DNA of 64,000 bases from Aphelidium insulamus (Eukaryota; Aphelidiomycota; Aphelidea; Aphelidiaceae): positions 729,501 through 793,500 of the forward strand of contig JAZDSV010000001.1 in assembly GCA_036784855.1 (NCBI GenBank), in the 5' to 3' direction. A program made the position numbers and the translations under genes. Shown here one piece after another: positions 9,918 to 21,033 of the stretch (positions are counted from its first letter, which is position 1; every line of letters starts with the position of its first letter). The notes under the pieces were generated by a model. The model saw only the letters and a list, made by a program, of their open reading frames with translations, was not told the DNA's origin and made no database searches.

Positions 9918-12445
9918 ATGCGTGAAATGCCGCGTATGTCGCTCACGGTGTGGCAGTGTACCGCGACTTTGCTGATATTCACGTCAAGAGTGGCCAACGC
10001 GACTGTTCTCACCACGGCCGATGTCCAGTCCGCGTTCCCTGCATTCGATTTGAGCGTGGGTCCGTCACTGTGGCACACGTACGCGGTAACTGACGCCTTT
10101 TCGGTGTATTGGCGTTTCATGCGGCCTAACTCGTCAACCCCCATCGTCTGGATGAGCAATGAGAATTCTACACCTGTCCAGTTCATCATGTCCTTCCGAC
10201 ATCGCGGCTGGTTCGCGTTGGGCCTAGGTATGTGCGCGTTATCATCTGTTGGTAGGGTCGTCGCCTAACCACTGCTGGGACAGGGTCTAATTCCATGTAC
10301 TATGCCGATGTGATGCTGGTGCAGCGAATGCTCAACGCTTCTACTTACAGTGCTTACGACGCCTCAACGCTTGTTGGTCCGTACGTGTACCTGGATAACA
10401 CGCTACCGGGTGGCCACGATGACATCACTGTCTTTGCCAGCGTCGACTCTGACAGTTCCGTGGCGGTGTTTCTATCTCGCCCGGCGAATACCGGAGATCA
10501 GTACAACTTCCAGCTGAAACCTGGTCGAATTGCCACGGTTGCAGCTTGGTCCACCAGTGACGAACGTGCCGCTGCCCATGGTCCGCTCAACCGGGTGAAG
10601 TTGCTCATTGATTTCTACCGCGATGAGCCTGGCTATCACGACAGCAGCAATATGCCGGACGAGCCGTATCCGCGCGTAAAAAACCGGTCCCTCCTGTTCA
10701 TCGTCGGTCACGGGTCAATGATGCTATTTCTGTTCGTGGCAGTGATACCGGTTGGCCTATACGTGGCGCGGTTTTGGCCTGACCCGCAAACTTGGCTCAC
10801 CGCTCATCAAGTGATCATGGCCGTGGTTGTGACGCAGACAGTCACCATTATGGCGCAGTCCTTTGCCACCGGGAATATGACTTTTGACACCGAGCATTCA
10901 ATTATCGGGCCGATCGCTGCTTTTCTAGGCCTGGTTGTTGGGGGGTTGGGAGCCGTCGCCTCATCGAGCATACAATGGCACTGGGTTCGCGTCTGTTTTA
11001 AATATGTTCGTCCAATGCACCGCGTGCTGGGCCCCGCGTTTTATCTATTGGGCCTGACGAATTGTGTTCTTGGTCTACGTATTGCATACACTGGTTTTGC
11101 CTATGGGGCACTGATAGTGACGGCAATATTGTTGTGCATGTCTCTGCTCACGCTGGGATCAATACTAGCATTTCACAGCGTAGGTGGACTTGCGTTCTTT
11201 CACCTGTTGTTCAAGAAGCTGCAAGACAATGAAGGACAGGCCGCTTCGTTAAATCGCAGCTGGACTTCTGTATCTCGCAACGTGCCGACGTTTTCTGTCC
11301 GAGAATTCACCTTTCGAATTCGTAATGGGGAGCAATGGATTCTTATTGGCGACGGAATCTACGGCGTTCAAGAATTTATGGACGCACATCCGGGTGGTCG
11401 CGGCCTCTTGCAAGAATTTATTGGGAAAGATGCCACTTCTGCCTTCAACCTGTCGGCAAAGGGTGGATCAAAAGGCGGAAAAGCAGTGATAAGCCATATG
11501 CACAGCCGACTTGCAAGATCCAAGCTTCAGTCGTTGCTTGTGGGAACAGTCAAGGAATCAGAATCTGGTCCTGCAAATATTCGACATGTGCCTAAAGTTC
11601 ACAGTAGCGCATTGGACACATTAGAGCCACACAACGCGACCGTCGAGAAATTTTTGCTAGTTAGCAGCCCAAATGCAACATTCCGCGTATATTTGGCACA
11701 GATTCGACTCGATGGTTTGCCGTTGATTAAGAACTTGAAGACCGGACAAGTCATCATGCTTGGCCTTCCTCAGATAGACAGCGTGCCACAAGAAGTTACT
11801 GCAATAATGAGAGCATATACGCCGCTCAACGTCGGCGGAAACAGTTGCGAAATGGAGTTCTTAGTTAAAATTTATCCCGACGGCAAGTTTACCCCGCAGC
11901 TGGAGCTCCTTGCAAACTCTGCTGGAGTTCCGTTTTCGTTAAAAGTGGACGGGCCGTACGATCAGCAACCGCAGCATCCGCTTCGAACAGGTTTGGTTCG
12001 AGGATCTGCTACGGTGGTGCTGTTGTCGGCAGGCACGGGTATTACCGCGTGTTTGGCATTCTGTAGCGCTATAATGGCGCAAAAAACACCATTGAAACGG
12101 ATAATTTGGGTCGCTAGCCATTACATTGAAGCCGACACCTTGTTTTATCAAAATATTCTGGAAAAATATCGGCGATATTTTAACGAGGACGAGGCTGGCA
12201 TTAAATGGGAGGAAGTCTATGTTCTTGACAAATCGAACAGCCTGGGCAATACAAGTAGCGCCTTTCCACATCGATGCTATCATCAACGCCTGGACAATGC
12301 CACTCTGCTTCGCGAGATTTGCGGCATCGGACTTGAAGAATTCTTGTTTTTCGTGTGCGGACCGCAGCGCTATATGGACAGTATAGAAACCTTGCTGACT
12401 GTGAATGTTGGAGTTCCGAGTGACTTAGTACTATGCGCCAGATAA
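9918..12445 (+). CDS. DOMON - cytochrome b561 - cytochrome b5 - FNR fusion reductase
   Basis: Exon 1 is 9918-10227, the 56-nt intron is 10228-10283 (donor GTATGT, phase 1), and exon 2 is 10284-12445; the protein is about 820 aa. A signal peptide (SLTVWQCTATLLIFTSRVANA) leads into a DOMON-like domain with WFALGLG and several NxS/T sites. About five hydrophobic helices follow (residues roughly 255-420), typical of cytochrome b561. Next comes a cytochrome b5 domain with the heme motif DAHPGGRGLL and a second His in SHMHSRL. The C-terminal FAD/NAD(P)H reductase has RAYTPL (FAD), VDGPYDQ, LLSAGTGIT (nucleotide) and FVCGPQ. The layout implies electron flow from cytosolic NAD(P)H through b5 and b561 across a membrane to a luminal or extracellular heme or metal acceptor, possibly ferric iron. 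Substrate is not shown by the sequence. Confidence 0.85.
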
Positions 12446-12466
12446 ACAGATGCTCATTGAATTAAT

Positions 12467-13030
12467 CTATTTGCTGCTTGCCCACATTTCACTCAGCAAA
12501 ATTGCTACTAGCGACATTAATGCAGTATTTTCTCCCGGTTGAATGCTGACGAAAAAACCAGCTCGATGTTTCTGCGTGCCGCGCAGGAATGCGGATACAC
12601 CAGCGAACCCGTTCTCGCTTTTGCTCTCGGCAGCAATGCGCTCTGTGCCACTTTCAACCTTTATTATTTGCGCCATTGTCCCCAAATAACCGGCCCGGCA
12701 AACGTACACCAACTGTTTCGTGTTGTCATAAACGCGCGCGACAGGACGAAGCGAAAAAAGGTCTCGTTTTATGGTCAAAATTGGACGGCGCATATGTGAC
12801 GGCCCTTGAAACAGCTTCCACTTTCTCATGAGTGTCGCTTTCTTCATACTGAACAGGACGCACTCCTCGGCGCCCGACATCGACAGAATGTTGTGGTTCA
12901 CGCACCGATACAAAAGTAAACCACTCGCGTCTTTCACTTCAATGGCATCTTCGTTAACAGTTGACTTTGAGCACACTGTCAAAGTGACGGGTTTTAGCGC
13001 CACGTTGCAGCTGGCGCTGTGAGATTGCAT
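12467..13030 (-). CDS. LURP-one-related (tubby C-terminal-like) protein
   Basis: A single-exon frame of about 187 aa. Motifs DASGLLLYRCVNHNILSM, ECVLFSMKKATLMRKWKLFQG and FSLRPVARVYD match the beta-strand pattern of LURP-one-related (DUF567) proteins, which share the tubby C-terminal/scramblase barrel fold. The biochemical role of the family is poorly known; membrane or lipid association is suspected. The start is placed at the ATG reading MQSHSASC; the frame is open a little further upstream without a better ATG. Its stop is 21 bp from that of the convergent reductase gene. Confidence 0.7.
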   Translation of the reverse strand: MQSHSASCNVALKPVTLTVCSKSTVNEDAIEVKDASGLLLYRCVNHNILSMSGAEECVLFSMKKATLMRKWKLFQGPSHMRRPILTIKRDLFSLRPVARVYDNTKQLVYVCRAGYLGTMAQIIKVESGTERIAAESKSENGFAGVSAFLRGTQKHRAGFFVSIQPGENTALMSLVAILLSEMWASSK

Positions 13031-13228
13031 TGCAGACACGCAACTGTAACGTGAGCGCAATGCCTACACAACCAATCAGCGACGCTGTGCAAGATTGCAT
13101 TTGGCGGTGAGGCGAAGCGGTAGAGAGAAACGGCCAGCTGTGTGATAACTATGGTGTACATACATATTGGAAAACCTTGAAATTATCGCTGACTGAACAG
13201 AAATCAGTTATAACACATATTGTAAATT

Positions 13229-14272
13229 CTATTCGTGCGCGCGACAAAATGTGTACATGTGTACCGTTTGCCGCACCTCTTCATCTCCCGGATCATTTTC
13301 AAACATTACTTTGTCCATCTACGTATTTACGTATTCAAGTATGTATTGAGTAATCCAATTGAGTGCATAAAAGTACTAACCTTGTGACTCAAAACGTGAG
13401 TTACTTTAAAGTTAAATGGCGCCTCTTTGGCACGATCCAGGATCTCCATGTCACGATTTGCAAGCCTGATTATTATTGTAAGTATACTGTGATCACAATA
13501 TATATATATATATATATATATAATACCATGGCCTGTGGTGGGTAAAGATGCAATAAACAATGCCACCGGGCGACAGGCATTCGGCGCAGGTTTTTAGCAT
13601 GGCATTGTGTTGGGTATGATTAAAAACCAAATCACATAGCAGCACTACGTCAAACGGAGTGTCGCCGCCGATAGGTTGCGCGTGCTGAGACCGCAGCTCC
13701 AGCGCATTGGACCCCCAAAGAAAACCACAGCAGACAATGTTACTGCGCGCGCCACATGCCGACGATACATTCTCTCTCAAACATTGAATCAATGCCGCGT
13801 CCGGATAGTCAGTAGCGACGACCAAACTGGCATCGTTCAACGCAGCCACGATAGATGGCAATGCTGCGCCGGCGCCAAGCTCCAATACGCGCTTGCCAGC
13901 AACCAAATGCTTGTTTTCATCTATGTAGTGGGCCATGTAAATGCCGGCATTCCCTGGGAATGCCATTATACGTGAGTGAAGTAATGTGCGTTCAACTCGA
14001 CATACATGCAACGTGTGCCCACAGAGAATGGTGTCCCACCAGCGAATAATCAAACGAAAGAATATCTGAGTCCGACCGCCCAACATTTTCAGGGCGCCGA
14101 TGGAAGGTGTGCCGCGACGGTGGCGGAGGTGGCGGCCTAAATCCATCAGGCTCCTGCGGGAATATTTGTTACCATCTTTGCCACCCCGTACATACACGCA
14201 CGCAAGCAAGCACAGCACTTGACCTACCTCGAACATTGCGGCATCAACGCTGAACGCGTCGTCGTCAGACAT
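13229..14272 (-). CDS. EFM7: EFM7-like protein N-terminal/lysine methyltransferase
   Basis: Five exons could be placed: 14228-14272, 14006-14153, 13527-13953, 13381-13465 and 13229-13318; introns are 74, 52, 61 and 62 nt. The spliced protein reads SLWAHVAWNAGIYMAHYID, then the SAM-binding motif VLELGAGAALPSIVAAL, VVATDYPD, DVVLLCDLVFNHTQHNAML, FTHHRPWLANRD and finally MFENDPGDEEVRQTVH. This order matches the seven-beta-strand methyltransferase EFM7 (Nnt1), which methylates the N-terminus and nearby lysine of elongation factor 1-alpha in yeast. Intron 3 carries a (TA)n run immediately after its donor. The start codon is only 33 bp from the divergent LTN1 start. Confidence 0.88.
13498..13523. 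repeat. (TA)n microsatellite inside an EFM7 intron
   Basis: An alternating TA run occupies the 5' part of the 61-nt intron 13466-13526 (read on the minus strand) just after the donor GTATTA. Confidence 0.9.
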
Positions 14273-14305
14273 ATTTATTTGTGAACCTTTTCAACCTGCT
14301 CAGTG
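14273..14305. promoter_or_regulatory. 33-bp bidirectional promoter/5'UTR gap between EFM7 and LTN1
   Basis: The ATG codons of the two divergent genes are separated by only 33 bp, so core promoters and at least one 5'UTR must overlap the neighbouring coding region. No TATA-like box is evident in the gap itself. Inferred from gene positions. Confidence 0.5.
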
Positions 14306-17300
14306 ATGGGTCGCGATAAATCAACCGCCAACCGCGTGAAGGGAAATCTACGCCCCAGCGATAGCAGGTCTGCGCAGCTCATAGATACAGACATATGTCC
14401 ATATTCCTCACTCCTGCCTTCTTGTAGTCGCACGGCGGAGCTGCTGGGCGCCACGGGGGCAACCGCTGTCCCTTTTGTTGGATTTGACCAGTTCACGGGC
14501 GCGGCGGCAGGTGAGGTGGGAAACGGAGTGGCGGCAGGAAATACTTCAGAAGATGGTCTGCTTGTACAATGTGGCCCCGAACTTATCGTTACTTTACGGA
14601 AGCTGACAAAGCGCGATGCTGTTACAAGGCTGAAGGCGCTAGAAGAGTTGCACATACAGTTATTCGCGCGCAATTTTCAAGAGATGCGTACCGAGACTGG
14701 CGGTAGCGTTAACTCGACAGCACCCGCTGTATCTTTGGACGTTCTGACTCGATTGCTGCCTTTCTGGGTAGGTGCGCGTTATCATCGCTGGCTCTGCTTA
14801 TTTACTACGCTTAGGCACGAACGTTTAGTCGGCTTGGCATAGACGTGGATCGCCGGGTACGAATGGCTGCATTGCAGCTGCACTTTTCGTTGATCGCATC
14901 GATGCAAAAGAATATTGCCGTCGCGCTCAAGGACATGATTCCAACCTGGACGCTGTGTATGTTTGATGCTAATCGCGACGTGGCAATCTGCGCCGCCGAC
15001 TCGTTCAATGCAAGTAACTGCTTATGCTGCTCTTTGAGCTGATGATTGCTTTAGCTGTTATTTCCGAAGCTTAAGATTCCTCTTGTTCTTGTGCGATTCC
15101 AGCGTGAAATCCTGGCACAGCTTGTGGATTTTCTTGCGGTAAAAACTCCAGAAACTTTAAGCGATATGCGTCAACTCAGCCTGGAGGAGGGGGAATCGAA
15201 GTACGCGCGGGTTATTTCCGCGAGCATTTATCAGCTTGCCTATTTGCTGGAAACGCTCGACAAAAAACAGCGGGAGCCGTTTAAAGATTCGTATGATATG
15301 GCAATTAGTCAAGTGTGGAAACGCATCACTGATCGGCAAAACATTGTTCGACGATCAGTTTATTCGTTCATCAAGTCTGTATGTGCGACTAGAAGCGGTT
15401 AGTACGTCTATTATTATAATTTGTCTCTTATTTTAGACATTGTATTGGGAGCCTTGGAGCAAATTAGTGACACGGTACTTCCAGCCTTGTTTTTGGAGCG
15501 TGACATGACGACTCATACGGAAATGTGGGAAGCTATTCTTTCTTTGTGCAAATGTAAGTTATGCGCGCTAATTCAATTATACTATATTCAGCAGTCTGTT
15601 CGCAAATCTGGGAATGTGATATGAAGGTGATCAGGTCAATAATTGGAAATCTGTGCGCCTTTTTGAAAGCAGCAGGATACGGATCGACGCAAATCACCTA
15701 CCCCAGCATGCTGGTAATTTTGGCTGCTTTTCCCGATTCACTTTTGCAAAGGTATGGTGAAGCAAAGCTGTACGACGAACTTTTTGCATCTTGGTGGAGC
15801 GGACTTCAATCAGAGTACATTGCGGACAGCACCAAAGTTGCCACTTTTTTAAATAGTTTGGTGGAGTGTATTTGCTATTGCTCGCTACGAACCGCATCGG
15901 TGGTTGTATATCGATCGATTCTGCGGAAATTTCTTTTGCGTATCCTGGAAACTACGTTATTTCCCTCAGATGCTGTTATTGAAGAAAAGTTCAATGCTGA
16001 AGTATCAATAACGGCCTTTTGCGCAGCATTAACCAAACTGTGTCACACCGACAAGCAAAGAATCGAAGCGACAGATTTTTTGGAGCATTCCGTAGATGAC
16101 ATTCTGCAAAAATCATTTCGCCCTGTCGATAGCTCCAAAAACGTGCGCCGGGCGCTGCAAATTATTGTGCTTTTCTACGAAAAAATTATGCCGCTGTTAA
16201 ACGGCAGAAGTGACCTCTCTTTGTGCCAAATAATTCACGCCAGCATATGCAATACACTAGAACAGGCGGTGACGGTGTGCAATTACGGAGGTATGATAAC
16301 TGCGTCAATGATTAATTATTAAGTGTTGTTCAGATGCTCTGTGGACTTGCTCGCAAATATTGGCTCTTTTCCCTGAAATTCTACAAATTGAACGCGCACG
16401 TTTATCACTCGAATTTTTATTACGTGAGCTGAAGCGCTTGCCAGAGTCTGGGAATTTTTACGATGCAGCTTTATTGTTGTACATCGGGGAATCACCAGAA
16501 AGCTGGGAGAGGGTGAAATCTTTGATTTCCCAATGGCGACGAGAACATTCAGCATCTCTTGTTCATGCTATTTTGGTTGCAAAAGAGAGATTTTCTTCGG
16601 TCAATCTACCCAAGGACCTTTTCGGTGATTGGATCAAGCAAAAGTTTTACGAAGTGTCTGATTTGACTGACTTGGAAATCGAGTGCTTAACAGCATGTCT
16701 ATGTAAACCTTCAGACTATTCGGTATCCATCCAATGCGTAAATGCTGTTGGAACACGGATTGCAACTGTGTTGGAGCATTCTTTAACAGGTACGTACGCT
16801 TTAGTCTTTCCAAGTACACCGCCTAAATATTCAGCCGACTCTGTCAATTTTGCTGATTCATGTGCCACACTTTTGGGCTTAATCTCAGAGCGAGCGGATA
16901 TAACGGCGGTATTTAGCGAGGCTGAAACAATTCGCATTTTTACGTCGGTATTCGAATGCTACAGCCAACACAGATGTCGTCCGATCGACCATATTTGGAA
17001 GCAACTCATGGTCAAGAAGGGCAATCACAGAATTGAAGCTGCTGTGCACCGACTGCAGCACGAAATACGGGAATCGTTGCTCTTTGACGACTTTGCGAGG
17101 TAGTTTTCATGTTTACAATGCAACAATCTCATTTGTTAGTTTGGACATTCTTGAAACCAAATCAAAATGTTTGGCGACTATCACTTCGCTACATGACTTC
17201 GTTCGTTTCATTCTCGACATTGACTTCCTTCACACGGCTAACCAGGTGACGGATGTGAGTCTGCCACTACGAATTTTATTACATCCCATCAACACTTTGG

Positions 17301-19763
17301 ACGAGACCATTTGTGAATCAAGCGCAGAGACTGTTTGCCGCGATAAGTTGCATCGTCATATTCGAATAATTCTATTTGTTGCAGCACTGTTAAACAAGGC
17401 CGATTTTATCGAGCTTTTTTCTGGACCTGCTGGCCCTTACCAGGTGGAATTGTTAACCGCGTTTATCCGACATTATCGCGTTTTCAATGATTCGTTGCAA
17501 TTGAACGATAACGATTTACTGTCTAATGTGCCGAGACGTCATAATTTGCGGGCGATCAAGGCGCTTGAGATGGGAGTGACGGCTGTCATTGAGCACCATG
17601 CTTCGTCCTTTTCCCTCCTCAGCGCTGAATCACATGCTCAACCGGAATCCTTGTTAGACAAGGTATTTCTTAAATTATCGACCTTCGACTGTTGGTTTGT
17701 TGCCCGTCACGTCTTGAATTCTCGTGAAATTGGATCAACCGTATTGAATACTCATTGGTCGAACTGGAGTCGAAATTATCACTCCAGCCGAAACATGTCA
17801 CTACTTTACGCAGCTGGCCCCAATGTTTCGTGCACAGAGCTGCTACAATCTATGAATCTGTTGACCACCAAATGGGTTACAAGTTCGCATTCCATAGCGG
17901 GTACTCACTTATACCATAGTACTTGACAATATTAATTTCAACAGATATCAACTTGATAATGTTGATCAATATGCATTGGCAAATCGCCGATGGCGCGGAA
18001 AATGAGTACATGGTCATCGACGCGGATTTGTTGAATGAAGCTGTGTTAAAGTTGAGCAGTAACTTAGCGCGGATTTCAGAAAGTCATATTTTGCTCCGTT
18101 ACGAATATATGCTGAATGTCGAGCATACATCAAGGCGAATAGCGTTACTAGATCACGACCAGCGAAATATCATTGTCAAGCTGTGTTCCGATTTGTTTAA
18201 TGGAGTGGCTGCACTCGAAATGCCGTGGAAATTGCTTATCAAAATTCGAGCGATAAACGTATTCAAAAATCTTGCAGCATCGCCCGATGATTTGTTTAGC
18301 ACTCGTCAACAAACATGGTGTGAAGTCAAACGGGATGCGTCTAAATCTATATGTGAATGGTTCGTTGAATCTCCACAGGAACTGATAGGTGGCATGCCCA
18401 CACGGCTATTCCGCAGCAAAGTGGCTGCAGCTCTCAGAGTGCTTTCATGTTTACACGTTCAGAGAGAATGGTCATTCGATCAGGTTGGACTTTAAATTAA
18501 AAACAGTTAAGAAGGAACTAATGCACACTTAGCTTGTCGGTATCTTGGCTGTACCGCATCCAGATGAGCAAAAATTAGCTTTCGACCTTCTTCGAAGCAT
18601 ATCAGTGGAGCATCCCGCGCCAACAAGTGAGCCAAGTGCGTTAGAGTCTCCAGGTGATCCGGACTCTGAAGGTTGCAAGCGCAATCTTCCTCAATGTCTG
18701 TTGCAACTGATTTCTGCCCCTCCGGCAAAACTGCTTAATGACGAGGAATTCTACGATCACAATCTCGACCTTGCAAACATATTTGGATACTTTCTTGGAT
18801 GGCATCTGGTTCTTGAACTAATTTCTTCATCGTCGATGTTTGCAATCAAACGGGCTATTACAGACCAGCTGCGTGACAATTCGTGTTTCATACTTCTAAT
18901 GGAGTACCTCATCGAAATTCTTGAAATCGATCGGGGAATTGCTCACGCCTTTGATTTGACAAAATGGAAGTTTGACGAAATTGTCATTGACGAATTAAAT
19001 TTGGAACCGAAATATGGCGTGGTGTCATTGCGGCTATTCGCCGCCAATATTCTTTATTCTTTGCTGAAAATCGTTCCATCGCTTTGCCGTTCATGGCTGG
19101 TAGATTGCCACGATCGCCAGTTGAGTCAGTGCATCGAACGGTTCGTTTTCATACATGTAATTATTTGTAGTTATGCTTAAAATCTAGATATGTTGCTAAA
19201 TATGTCACTCCGATTCTGTTGGACGATGAAATATCTGAACTTACCGCTCGCACGGCGTCCATGGGTAGTGCTTTCTCGTGCAGAATTGCAAAAGGGATTG
19301 CTGGCTGCGATGTAACCGCCCTCTATCAAATCGACGACAATTGCATCGAAGTGGTTGTAAAATTAGCAAGCGCGCACCCGCTGTGTCAAGTCTCAGTGGA
19401 GGGAGTGCGCCGAGTTGGGGTATCGGAAGAGCGGTGGCGTCGTTGGCTTCTGTCAATCAATGCGTTGCTCCTGTCGCAAAATGGATCCGTGTGTGAAGCG
19501 CTATCAGTGTGGAAACAGAATTTAGACAAGCACTTTGACGGAGTTGAAGATTGCGCCATTTGCTACTCGATTATTGGTGTTATCGACCGCTCTCTTCCCA
19601 GCAAGCAATGCAAAACGTGCAAGAACAAATTTCACGCATCGTGCTTGGTAAGGAATATTCAGCTAGCTATACTTATCATCTTTAACTTATTGATGTTAAC
19701 CAGCTTAAATGGTTTCGAACCTCCAACAATTCTTCGTGCCCCCTGTGCCGGAACTTGTTTTAA
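14306..19763 (+). CDS. LTN1: Listerin E3 ubiquitin ligase of ribosome quality control
   Basis: Ltn1 marks nascent chains on stalled 60S subunits. Eleven exons were traced: 14306-14767, 14815-15009, 15055-15382, 15437-15553, 15592-16290, 16334-17099, 17140-17900, 17945-18483, 18533-19140, 19188-19647, 19704-19763. Introns are 38-56 nt. The total, about 1,660 aa, is normal for listerin. The N-terminus has VPFVGFDQF and FSRLGIDVDRRVRMAALQ (conserved Ltn1 N-terminal domain), a long HEAT-like helical middle follows, and the end is a RING: CAICYSII ... CKTCKNKFHASCLLKWF ... CPLCRNLF. Intron 2 (15010-15054) uses a GC donor (GCAAGT); only that choice keeps the frame (DSFN to LLFPKLK). Intron 3 has a weaker GTGCGA donor. 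Confidence 0.93.
15010..15054 (+). other. GC-AG intron in LTN1
   Basis: The 45-nt intron starts GCAAGT, the standard GC-type donor, and ends TTTAG. All GT-AG alternatives nearby put a stop codon in the downstream frame, so this choice is forced by the reading frame. Confidence 0.75.
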
Positions 19764-19821
19764 ATAGCTACAGCGTTGCGGCAAATAAAGCATGTTGTGA
19801 GCGGACAATTGACCCGAAGCG

Positions 19822-20944
19822 ATGTCCAAACAGATTGCCAATGAAGCCATAACCACCGCGCCAGGATTGTCACATCTAGGCGTGGCTGGCGGTGCGCGGT
19901 CTGCGTCAGCCGTTAATACCACAATACCCATGGCGGCAGCAAGCGCCCACTATCCACTATACCTGTCATCCGGATCCGCTCCATCTCCTGCCAATGCTAT
20001 CGGTATGAGCTGTTGTGGAGATGATTCCTGCTAACAACGTAGCTTCATTATTCGCAACTTCTCCATCGGCTTCTAGTGGACGACATGTTAACGCAAAGAA
20101 CAGCATCGAGCAACCATCTGCTGGAGCGATGGAGTATGCTAACTACGAGGCGCTCTGGTCTGACATCTGCCAACGTGTCATGCCTCTTTTCAACGGCGAG
20201 GGATTGCTAGGTCCCATAGAAGACGCAAATGCACTGGTTAGGTAGCGATGTACGGTTTGATACTGTGCGGATCATTCATATCTTGAAGGCAGATTACTCG
20301 CGGTACCTCGATCCCATTCGTAATGGACCGGTTGGCAGAGCTTGCAAATGCTGGCATGGATGTTTTGCTGACAAAGCTGTCTGGTGCTGGAGATGAGAAG
20401 CTGGTGTATCGAATAGTTGAAGTGTACGTATGTGATGGTGTTTTTCATTGGGTTTTCTGCTGAAATTACTGATGCAATAGCTGGTCCTTTCTATTTGGAA
20501 CTGTTCTTCCCTATTTTCAGGGAGTTTTCCACCCGTTCCGCACGGAACTCCGTGGCAGTGTGAACATTCCGGTCACCGTAACAGTTAGGAGCGTTCTCCT
20601 CACCTCATTTCGCGATAGAGTTGTTCTGCCCCTAATCGGACGTCTTCGAGGTTGTATCTACTCGTTTTCGAGAATGCATGTGCTGGACTAACTAACAAGC
20701 AGAGGCGTTTCAAAGGCTGGTGGCACAGGACGCGGAAGAAGACCGGGTTGCTCCTGACGCAATACCTCGGCTGTCTCAAATGCTTATCATGCTGGTAATT
20801 TGCTCATTGCTCATGTCCAGCGCGCTGATGCGCATGCTCAGAGCGAATTCAGAGATGATAACCATTCACAAATTGATACAACGCTGCGTCGATTTAAGGA
20901 AGATTTGCGCGCGTCAGGGCGGTCGATATACTCGGCATGATTAA
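19822..20944 (+). CDS. HbrB/PRR5/Bit61-like TORC2 subunit
   Basis: A TORC2 accessory subunit family. Exons: 19822-20002, 20043-20241, about 20289-20423, 20481-20650, 20703-20944; introns 40, 47, 57 and 52 nt. After a Ser/Ala-rich start, the HbrB core is clear: LWSDICQRVMPLFNGEGLLGPIEDANALV, then DRLAELANAGMDVLLTKL, VWSFLFGTVLPYFQGVFHPFR, VRSVLLTSFRDRVVLPLIGRL and RLSQMLIML. The third acceptor is uncertain by 4 nt (20288 or 20292, depending on donor). The last exon may contain one more intron. It lies 58 bp after LTN1 and 89 bp before the acyl-CoA synthetase, all on the same strand. Confidence 0.82.
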
Positions 20945-21033
20945 ACGACTACGGCGTTGAAATAAAAGCCGTGTGGCTGAAACTTCACACACGCATCCAC
21001 TTCACACGCCCGTGATTCCTCGTTGCATCGACC

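Noticed and set aside
9918-10283. Reductase start at 10295 with no upstream exon
   Set aside because: The upstream exon supplies a signal peptide and the first half of the DOMON domain and joins in frame over a canonical 56-nt intron.
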